Source: Streptomyces neyagawaensis (lineage in GTDB: Bacteria; Actinomycetota; Actinomycetes; Streptomycetales; Streptomycetaceae). From it: 64,000 bases of DNA. Under the pieces are notes generated by a model. The model made no database searches. It saw nothing but the letters and a program-made list of their open reading frames with translations, and was not told the origin of the DNA. The stretch spans positions 434,001 through 498,000 of the forward strand of contig NZ_JAMGBG010000001.1 of assembly GCF_023516595.1 (NCBI RefSeq), given 5' to 3'. Numbering within the stretch: the stretch's first letter is position 1; each line of letters opens with the position of its first letter. Position numbers and translations under genes: made by a program. Below are positions 24,341 to 31,182 of the stretch, in pieces.

Positions 24341-24742
24341 CCGGGCGGTCGGTACCGGTGATCGCGTGACGACCTCCCCTACCCGGCGTGACGAAAGGGC
24401 CCTTCCCCGCGGCCGATTGCCGTCTCTCACCAGAAGTCGAGCGGCGTGCCGATCCACGCAAGTGGCCCGAATGGAGTACTGTTGCGAGCCCTGGGTCCGG
24501 ACTCCCGCCAGGGTGTCCGGGGCCTTCGAGGACCGCCGGGAGGGGGATCGTTGCACAGGGTGATGAGGTTCGTCACTTAGCGTTGCGAATAGGTAACCGT
24601 GCCATAACGGCAGCCTCGGGCCCATGCCCGACACGCCGGGCAACTCGGCAAGGTTGTGGCAGGCTGCACCCGGGCAGGCCACACTCGACTAGCGGAAGCA
24701 GCGACGCACGTGACGTCGGCAGGCACCACCCGGGAGGTCCCC
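24341..24742. other. Intergenic region upstream of sepH
   Basis: 402 bp with no supported gene. It should hold the sepH promoter; no confident -35/-10 pair was identified. Confidence 0.5.
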
Positions 24743-25762
24743 ATGCCCGAACTGCGTGTCGTGGCCGTCTCCAATGACGGCACACGGCTGGTGCTGAAGG
24801 CTGCCGATTCCACGGAGTACACGCTTCCGATCGACGAGCGCCTGCGTGCCGCCGTGCGCGGCGACCGTCCACGTCTCGGCCAGATCGAGATCGAGGTCGA
24901 GAGCCATCTCCGTCCCCGTGACATCCAGGCGCGTATACGTGCGGGTGCCACGGCCGAGGAGGTCGCGCAGCTCGCCGGCATCCCCGTCGACCGGGTGCGC
25001 CGGTTCGAGGGGCCGGTACTGGCCGAGCGCGCCTTCATGGCCGAGCGGGCACGCAAGACCCCGGTCCGCCGCCCCGGCGAGAACGCCGCAGGCCCGCAGC
25101 TCGGCGAGGCCGTCCAGGAACGGCTGTTGATCCGCGGCGCCGAGAAGGACACCGTCCAGTGGGACTCGTGGCGCCGCGACGACGGCACCTGGGAGGTCCT
25201 GCTGGTGTACCGGGTCGCGGGCGAACCGCACTCGGCGAGCTGGACGTACGACCCGCCCCGGCGGTTGGTCCAGGCCGTCGACGACGAGGCGCGCTCCCTG
25301 ATCGGCGAGTCCGACGATCTGGGCGCGCCCGAACCGAGCTTCCCGTTCGTGCCGCGGATCGCCCGGCTGCCCCGCGACCGTCAGGCGGAACGTCCCGTCC
25401 TGCCGGCCGTGACACCGGAGTCCGACGAGGAGGGCGTGAGCGAGCGCGACTCGCTCACGAGCATCCTGGAGGCCGTTCCCAGCTATCGGGGCGACCTGGT
25501 GGTGCCCGAACTGCCCGCCGCCGAACCGCAGGACGAGTCCGTCGAGGAGGTGGACGAGGAGTCCGCGGCCCCCGCGGCCTCGGCCGGTTCCGCCTACGCG
25601 GACGTCCTCATGCCGCCGCGGTCGGTCAACGGCCATCGCGACCGGCTCATCGGCTCCACGGACCGCCAGGCCGAGGCCGACGGCGTACGACCGGGCCGGC
25701 GCGCGGCGGTGCCCAGCTGGGACGAGATCGTGTTCGGCACGCGCCGCAAGAAACAGGAGTAG
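24743..25762 (+). CDS. sepH: SepH, FtsZ-interacting cell division protein (DUF3071)
   Basis: Actinobacterial regulator that promotes FtsZ filament assembly at division septa. It has 339 residues. The N-terminal DUF3071 domain begins MPELRVVAVSNDGTRLVLK and contains a helix-turn-helix-like segment (IQARIRAGATAEEVAQLAGIPVDRVRRFEGPVLAERAFMAERA, residues about 55-97). A conserved W-rich block (VQWDSWRRDDGTWEVLLVY...WTYDPPRRLVQAVDDEA) follows. The long C-terminal half is acidic and disordered and ends in a conserved short motif (PSWDEIVFGTRRKKQE). The start follows CGGGAGG at 24731. Its domain order matches characterised SepH proteins. Confidence 0.93.
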   Translation: MPELRVVAVSNDGTRLVLKAADSTEYTLPIDERLRAAVRGDRPRLGQIEIEVESHLRPRDIQARIRAGATAEEVAQLAGIPVDRVRRFEGPVLAERAFMAERARKTPVRRPGENAAGPQLGEAVQERLLIRGAEKDTVQWDSWRRDDGTWEVLLVYRVAGEPHSASWTYDPPRRLVQAVDDEARSLIGESDDLGAPEPSFPFVPRIARLPRDRQAERPVLPAVTPESDEEGVSERDSLTSILEAVPSYRGDLVVPELPAAEPQDESVEEVDEESAAPAASAGSAYADVLMPPRSVNGHRDRLIGSTDRQAEADGVRPGRRAAVPSWDEIVFGTRRKKQE

Positions 25763-25891
25763 CGGGAAACAGCGGTAAGGAGGGGGGTCGGCGGCTGCGA
25801 GCAGGAACGGTCGTGCATGCCGATCCGTTTCTGCTTTCTTCTGTTTCCGAGTCCTTCTTCGGTGGGCGGGGGTTCGGTCTCTCATACGTGT

Positions 25892-25924
25892 GTGGGGCCC
25901 GTGTCGTTCAGACGCGGGCCCCAC
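25892..25924. terminator. Bidirectional hairpin terminator
   Basis: GTGGGGCCCG and CGGGCCCCAC form a GC-rich stem between the convergent sepH and sulfurtransferase genes. Confidence 0.8.
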
Positions 25925-25945
25925 GGCATGCCTGTCAGCGGTGGG

Positions 25946-26773
25946 TCACTGGGGGTCGGGCCCGGTGGCGACCGGGCGGCTGCCGTCGCGGGACCACTCC
26001 GACCAGGAGCCGACGTACAGGGCGGCCGGGATGCCCGCCACGGCGAGGGCGAGCACCTGGTGGGCGCCGGAGACACCCGAGCCGCAGTACACGCCGACCT
26101 CCGTCTCCCCGGTCGCGCCGAGTGCCTTGAAACGGTCGGCGAGTTCGGCGGTGGAGCGGAAGTGACCGGATGCGGTCACGTTCTCGGTGGTGGGTGCGGA
26201 CACGGCGCCCGGGATGTGGCCGCCGACCGGGTCGATGGGCTCCACGTCGCCGCGGTAGCGCTCGGCGGCCCGCGCGTCGAGGAGCAGACCGCCGCGGGCG
26301 AGCGCCGCGGCGCCGTCCGCGTCGAGCAGCGGGAGGGCGCCCGGGGCGGGGGTGAACGTTCCCGGCTCGGGGTCGGGGAGTTCGGCCGTCACGGGGCCGT
26401 CCCAGGCCGCAAGGCCGCCGTCGAGGACTCGCACCGAGGGGTGACCCGACCAGCTCAGCAGCCACCAGGCGCGCGCGGCGGCCCAGTTGAGGCCGCCGTC
26501 GTAGACGACGACCGGGCGGTCGGCGGACACCCCGGCCGCCCGCATCGCCGCGCCGAACGTCTCGGGGTCCGGCAGCGGGTGGCGGCCGGCCGCGCCCGCC
26601 GGGGCGGCGAGTTCGGCGTCCAGGTCGACGAAGACGGCCCCCGGGAGGTGCGCCTTGTCGTACTCGGGCCGCAGGTTCGGGCCGCCCAACTGCCAGCGCA
26701 CGTCCAGCAGGACCGGCGGGCGGGGTCCGGCCAACTCCTCGGCGAGCTCGGATGCGGTGATGATGGCGTTCAT
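25946..26773 (-). CDS. Thiosulfate/3-mercaptopyruvate sulfurtransferase (two-domain rhodanese)
   Basis: This gene encodes 275 residues from the ATG at 26773. It has two rhodanese domains (about 1-130 and 150-270): the N-terminal one is inactive (VVYDGGLNWAAARAWWLL) and the C-terminal one has the catalytic loop CGSGVSG. A CGSG(T/V) loop is associated with mercaptopyruvate rather than thiosulfate specificity. The enzyme transfers sulfane sulfur to thiophilic acceptors such as cyanide or thioredoxin. The gene is monocistronic, convergent with sepH. Confidence 0.88.
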   Translation of the reverse strand: MNAIITASELAEELAGPRPPVLLDVRWQLGGPNLRPEYDKAHLPGAVFVDLDAELAAPAGAAGRHPLPDPETFGAAMRAAGVSADRPVVVYDGGLNWAAARAWWLLSWSGHPSVRVLDGGLAAWDGPVTAELPDPEPGTFTPAPGALPLLDADGAAALARGGLLLDARAAERYRGDVEPIDPVGGHIPGAVSAPTTENVTASGHFRSTAELADRFKALGATGETEVGVYCGSGVSGAHQVLALAVAGIPAALYVGSWSEWSRDGSRPVATGPDPQ

Positions 26774-27099
26774 GGCCCCATCCTCGCGCACGGGGTGGCC
26801 CCTTCGCCCGGGTCCGGCTACTCTGCCCGCCGGACGGTTCCGATCACCGCGCGTACGGGATCGGACACATGCCGTACAGCCGACGGCCACCACACGTCCG
26901 CCCCGCGGAAAGCGGCGCTTCACGGTCGACCGTGTCCCGTTCGCGTACGTACGTGCGCCAGGACTCGGCGGTGCGGCGCGGGCGTGGGGCACCACGGCTG
27001 GTGCGAGCATCGGCACGGGGCGTGATCGCGGGTGGACGCGGTACACGTGTACGGCGGGGCGGACGGACGCGGCCGCGAGGGGCCGAGGAGAGAGTGACG
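26774..27099. other. Intergenic region between the sulfurtransferase and VOC genes
   Basis: 326 bp of very GC-rich sequence with no convincing gene and no recognised site. Confidence 0.45.
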
Positions 27100-27900
27100 A
27101 TGACCGACGCATGGAGGTCGACCGGCCCGGACGGTGGGGCGTACCCGCCGGGCACGCCCTGCTGGGTGAGCCTGATGGTGCACGGGTTGGCCGCGACCCA
27201 GGAGTTCTACGGGGCGTTGTTCGGCTGGGAGTTCCAGCCCGGTCCGCAGCAACTCGGCCCGTATGTGCGGGCACTGCTCGACGGGCGTGAGGTGGCGGGG
27301 ATCGGGCAGCTGCCGCCGGACCGGCACCTTCCGATCGCCTGGACGCCGTACTTCGCCTCCGGCGACGTGGATCTGACGGCGGCGACGGTGCGGCACTGCG
27401 GCGGGACCGTCGGGGTCGGGCCGCTGGACGCCGGGGAGGCGGGGCGCCTCGCGATCGGCTCGGATCCGACGGGTGCCGTCTTCGGCATCTGGCAGGCGGC
27501 GGAACTCCTCGGCACGGACATCGCCGGGGTGCCGGGCACCCCCGCGTGGGACGAGCTGCTCACCTATGACACGGAGAGCGTCGCCAAGTTCTACGAGGTG
27601 GCCTTCGGCTACGAGGAGAGACCGGTGGCGTCCCCCGATCCCGGCACCGACCACGTCACCCTCCATGTCAAGGGCCGCCCCGTCGCCGGGATCCACGGCG
27701 TGGGAGCCGCGCTTCCCCGTGATCGCGGCCCGCACTGGCTGACGTATTTCGAGGCCACCGACACCGACGAGGCGGCCGGGCGGGTCCTCGCCCTCGGCGG
27801 CCATGTCCTGACCCCGCCCCAGGACACCCCGCTGGGCCGTGTGGCCACGGTGGCGGACCCGGAGGGGGCTGTCTTCGCGCTGGTGCACATGGAGCGCTGA
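27100..27900 (+). CDS. VOC (glyoxalase/bleomycin-resistance) superfamily protein, two domains
   Basis: This gene encodes 266 residues from the ATG at 27100; a GTG two codons upstream is possible, and GAGGAGAG lies before it. It has two tandem VOC modules: residues about 14-130 (PCWVSLMVHGLAATQEFYGALFGWEF) and about 142-264 (AWDELLTYDTESVAKFYEVAFGYEER). Each ends in a DP.GAVF motif. Proteins of this kind are annotated as hydrolases or antibiotic-modifying factors, but the metal site is incomplete and no substrate can be assigned. Confidence 0.83.
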   Translation: MTDAWRSTGPDGGAYPPGTPCWVSLMVHGLAATQEFYGALFGWEFQPGPQQLGPYVRALLDGREVAGIGQLPPDRHLPIAWTPYFASGDVDLTAATVRHCGGTVGVGPLDAGEAGRLAIGSDPTGAVFGIWQAAELLGTDIAGVPGTPAWDELLTYDTESVAKFYEVAFGYEERPVASPDPGTDHVTLHVKGRPVAGIHGVGAALPRDRGPHWLTYFEATDTDEAAGRVLALGGHVLTPPQDTPLGRVATVADPEGAVFALVHMER

Positions 27901-27998
27901 GGTGCAGGACGCGGGAGCGACGGGGCGGGCGTGCGGGGGCGTTGAGGCGCGGCCCGAGCGCGACCTTCCGCGCGTGACCAGCCCCTGAGGGGGGTGGC

Positions 27999-28646
27999 TC
28001 AGGCCGTCTCGACCGGGAGGACGTCTGGGGAGAGGGCTCCCGCGTGGGCCGTCGCGGCGGTCATGCGCCGGCGGTGGTGGCGGCGGCAGAGCACCTCGTA
28101 GCCGATGTCGTCGGGCTGGTTGACGTCGCCCACGACGACCTGGGCGCCCTCGACGACCATGTGGCCGCCTATGGTGCGGGCGTTGTGGGTGGCGCGGGCG
28201 CCGCACCAGCAGAGGGCCTCGACCTGGAGGACCTCGACGCGGTCGGCCAGCTCGACCAGGCGCTGGGAGCCGGGGAAGAGCTTGGAGCGGAAGTCGGTGG
28301 TGATGCCGAAGGCGTACACGTCGAGGCCCAGGTCGTCCACGACGCGGGCGAGTTGGTCGATCTGCTCGGGGGCGAGGAACTGTGCCTCGTCGGCGATGAC
28401 GTAGTCCGCGCGGCGTCCCTGGGAGAGGTGGTCGACGAGGTACGCGTAGAGGTCCTGGCCGTCCTCGACCTCGACGGCGTCGGTGACCAGGCCGAGGCGG
28501 GAGGAGAGCTTGCCCTGGCCGGCGCGGTCGTCGCGCGTGAAGATCATGCCCTGGAGGCCCCGCGCCGAGCGGTTGTGCTCTATCTGGAGGGCCAGCGTCG
28601 ACTTCCCGCAGTCCATGGTTCCGGAGAAGAACACCAGCTCGGACAT
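27999..28646 (-). CDS. tdk: Thymidine kinase
   Basis: Type II thymidine kinase phosphorylates thymidine to dTMP in salvage. The 215 residues start at ATG 28646 (MSELVFFSGTMDCGKSTLAL). The P-loop is GTMDCGKST and the DEAQF motif (VIADEAQFL) supplies the catalytic Glu. The lasso region has zinc-binding cysteines in CWCGARATHNAR and VLCRRHH. The length is within family range. An eight-codon extension upstream is open but unlikely. The gene is downstream of the phosphodiesterase/DUF5998 pair on the same strand. Confidence 0.93.
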   Translation of the reverse strand: MSELVFFSGTMDCGKSTLALQIEHNRSARGLQGMIFTRDDRAGQGKLSSRLGLVTDAVEVEDGQDLYAYLVDHLSQGRRADYVIADEAQFLAPEQIDQLARVVDDLGLDVYAFGITTDFRSKLFPGSQRLVELADRVEVLQVEALCWCGARATHNARTIGGHMVVEGAQVVVGDVNQPDDIGYEVLCRRHHRRRMTAATAHAGALSPDVLPVETA

Positions 28647-28726
28647 GGTGAGGTGAGCACCTTTCGGCAAGGAGGGCAGCGGAACGGTCGGGACGGCAGG
28701 GTGGTGCGGCAGGGGTGCGGCGGGCG

Positions 28727-29914
28727 TCAGGAGCGTACTTCGAGGAGCGGGATCAGTTGTTCCGCCGGGGTCATCGAGCCGTGGTTGCCGACCATCGCCG
28801 ACTCCTTGGGCTCCCGCTCGGAGGCGATGATCAGGACGTCGTCGCGGGCGGCCGCGACCACGTCACCGATGCGGCCGTACACCCGTTCGTCCACCGTCGG
28901 CCCGAACCAGCCCGCGGCGATCGCCTCGTCCCGCGAGGCGACCCAGAACTGTTCGCCCAGCACCTCGCGCCAGCAGGTCAGGACGTCCGACTCGGCGCCC
29001 GGCACCGCGTACACATGGCGGGCGCGGCCCTCGCCGCCCAGCAGGGCGACCCCGGCGCGCAGTTCCCAGTCCTCGTCGAAGTCGATGCGGTGCTGCTCGT
29101 CGAAGGGGACGTCGATCATGCCGTGGTCGGCGGTGACGTAGAGGGCGCTGCGCGGCGGGAGTTGCTCCGCGAGGCGCTGGACGAGGCGGTCGACGTGCAT
29201 GAGCTGGCCGCGCCAGGTGTCCGAGTCGAGGCCGTAGCGGTGCCCGGCGCCGTCGACCTCGGAGTAGTACGTGTAGACCAGGGAGCGGTCACCGGCGCCC
29301 AGTTGCGCGGCGGCCAGGTCCATGCGGTCCTCGCCGGAGAGGCGGCCGTGGAAGGTGCCGCCGCTCAGCGCGACCTTGGTCAGGGGGGTGTGTTCGAAGG
29401 ACGGGGACGAGACCTGCGCGGTGTGCACACCGGCCTCGTGGGCGAGCTGGAAGACCGTCGGGTACGGCTGCCACACGTGGGGTGCCGTCCAGGGCTGCCA
29501 GCGGAGCTGGTTCATCAGCTCCCGGGTCTCGGGGTCGCGGACCGTGTAGCCGGGGAGCCCGTGCGCGCCCGGCGGCAGTCCGGTACCGACGGAGGCCAGG
29601 GAGGTCGCCGTGGTGGCGGGGTAGCCGGCGGTGATGGGGCGGCCGGTGCCGCCGCGGGAGGACGCCAGCAGGGAGGTCATGAACGGCGCCTCGTCGGGGT
29701 GGGTCCGCAGCTGCTCCCAGCCGAGCCCGTCGATCAGGAAGACGCAGGCACGGTCGGCCGGCGCCAGTTCCTGTATCGCGGCGGTCGCACCGGGGACCTC
29801 CATGCCCGCCGCGAGGGTGGGCAGGAGGTCGGCGAGCGAGCCGACGCCGTACTCGGGGACGGGCGCGGAGCCGACGGCGAGGGGTTCCGGGTGGTCCCAG
29901 GTGGGCAGTGCCAT
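28727..29914 (-). CDS. Alkaline phosphatase superfamily / nucleotide pyrophosphatase-type protein
   Basis: This gene encodes 395 residues. The fold has the N-terminal metal motif ACVFLIDGLGW, the nucleophile region GYPATTATSLASVGTG (T/S cluster after the strand) and the metal ligands YYSEVDGAGHRYG and YVTADHGMIDVP, with a final GNHGSM histidine. This is the type I phosphodiesterase/nucleotide pyrophosphatase arrangement. No signal peptide is evident, so it is probably cytosolic. It overlaps the DUF5998 stop by one base (TGATG) and is translationally coupled. The substrate is unknown. Confidence 0.87.
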   Translation of the reverse strand: MALPTWDHPEPLAVGSAPVPEYGVGSLADLLPTLAAGMEVPGATAAIQELAPADRACVFLIDGLGWEQLRTHPDEAPFMTSLLASSRGGTGRPITAGYPATTATSLASVGTGLPPGAHGLPGYTVRDPETRELMNQLRWQPWTAPHVWQPYPTVFQLAHEAGVHTAQVSSPSFEHTPLTKVALSGGTFHGRLSGEDRMDLAAAQLGAGDRSLVYTYYSEVDGAGHRYGLDSDTWRGQLMHVDRLVQRLAEQLPPRSALYVTADHGMIDVPFDEQHRIDFDEDWELRAGVALLGGEGRARHVYAVPGAESDVLTCWREVLGEQFWVASRDEAIAAGWFGPTVDERVYGRIGDVVAAARDDVLIIASEREPKESAMVGNHGSMTPAEQLIPLLEVRS

Positions 29915-30501
29915 CAGCGGGCGAGGTCCGCGGTCGCCTCGGAGAGGGACTGCGCGAAGACGAGGGCCTGGCGAACGGTCTCCGGGCCGTCCCCGGCCTC
30001 GCTGACGCGCAGGCTGAGGTCGTCCGCCGTGGAGCTGCCCGTGTAGCCGTGGTCGGCCTCGCAGTTGGGGTCGCCGCAGGCGGCGGGCTCCAGGTCGATA
30101 CGGGAGACGGCGCCCCAGCCGATGGTCAGGACGACCTCGCGCGGCAGAGTGCCGGGCGTGTACGACTCGGGATTGGCGACGACCCGGCTGACCACGACCG
30201 AGGAGATCCGGCCGAGCTTCACCGACTCGGTGGACGTGGTGGCGTAGGGCGTCGGCGACGTGCTGTCCGCGGCCTGCTCGTCGGTGTGGCTGACGATGAA
30301 CCGGTTGGCCGTGAGGACGAGCACGGTCACATGGCGCCGCACCTCGTTCGCGTCGAACGTCGTCTCCTGGTGGACCAGGTACGACTTGATGGCCTCGCCG
30401 CCGACAGCGGCCTCCACCGCCTCGGCCACGAGAGCCGGGTAGTAGCCGCTGCGCTCGATCGCCGCACGCAGCCCCTGGGTCGTCGTACTGGTCTTGGCCA
30501 T
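29914..30501 (-). CDS. DUF5998 protein
   Basis: This gene encodes 195 residues from the ATG at 30501 (MAKTSTTTQGLRAAIERSGYYPALVAEAV). The middle contains beta-strands with ETTFDANEVRRHVTVLVLTANRFIVSHTDE, a serine/threonine-rich turn, and two cysteines in AACGDPNCEADHGYTG. It ends in helices. The family occurs in actinobacteria and has no assigned function. It is the first gene of a pair with the alkaline-phosphatase-like gene, sharing the TGATG overlap. Confidence 0.83.
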   Translation of the reverse strand: MAKTSTTTQGLRAAIERSGYYPALVAEAVEAAVGGEAIKSYLVHQETTFDANEVRRHVTVLVLTANRFIVSHTDEQAADSTSPTPYATTSTESVKLGRISSVVVSRVVANPESYTPGTLPREVVLTIGWGAVSRIDLEPAACGDPNCEADHGYTGSSTADDLSLRVSEAGDGPETVRQALVFAQSLSEATADLAR

Positions 30502-31182
30502 GACGTCCATCCTAGTCCGTGGGCAAGGGCGGTCCGGCTCAGTCAAGGGCATCCCGGGGGCATTCGAACAGCAGGCCGACGCGCCTCCTGGCGTCCGGGG
30601 TGCGGCGCCTCCCCACGGAAGGGTGCGCGGTGACGGCGCCGGCAGGGGCCCCAGAGGGCCCACCCCCATCTGCCGGGGTGGCCCCTCTGGGGCCGGGGGG
30701 AAAGACACGGCGCCCCTTTCCCACAGCACTGCGAGAAGGCGAATACCCTTCATCGGCCGACAGTGAATTCTGTCCACCGGGCCCGTTTCGGGAATTCCTG
30801 GAAGAGGGTCGCGGTCCCCTTTACCGGCGGGACCGCGGCCGCGTTTCACCGGAACCGCCTCGCCGGATCTCCACACCGAGCGACCGGGCGACGGCCTTGC
30901 CGTCGTCGTACACGCGGGCCTCGAAGACCGCGTCGGCGGGCAGGTCGCGCCCACGTCGCGGCCCGGCCGGGGGCCGACGCGGCCGGGCAGTCCTCGCGCC
31001 GGGTCCTTCTCGCCGGCCGGGCGGCACCCTCATCGCAGTCGGGCGAAAATAGACCGGGAGTAATTGCGCGGGCAATGAATGTGAGCTTCGATTGAGGAAT
31101 TGAGGGGCCTTTGTGAGGTGTGAATGTACCTGCCGCCCCGGAAGGGTGCCCGAATCGCCTCCGGGTGAAGTCGGAATAGCCT
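30502..31182. other. 681-bp intergenic region with a long hairpin
   Basis: No gene with clear coding bias was found. A strong inverted repeat is present at 30646-30698. A minus-strand frame at 31033-30821 (about 70 codons, containing DAVFEARVYDDGKAVARSLGVEI) has a short protein-like core within an Arg/Pro-rich context and may be a gene remnant. Confidence 0.45.
30646..30698. repeat. Long imperfect inverted repeat
   Basis: GGCCCCAGAGGG plus CCACCCC on one side can pair with GGGGTGG plus CCCCTCTGGGGCC on the other, giving a stem of about 20 bp. It could be a terminator or a structured RNA leader of the DUF5998 transcript; no T-run is seen. Confidence 0.55.

Noticed and set aside
22775..24682. 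635-codon minus-strand frame
   Set aside because: It is a shadow of the sugar-lactone oxidase gene; no domain or consistent composition.
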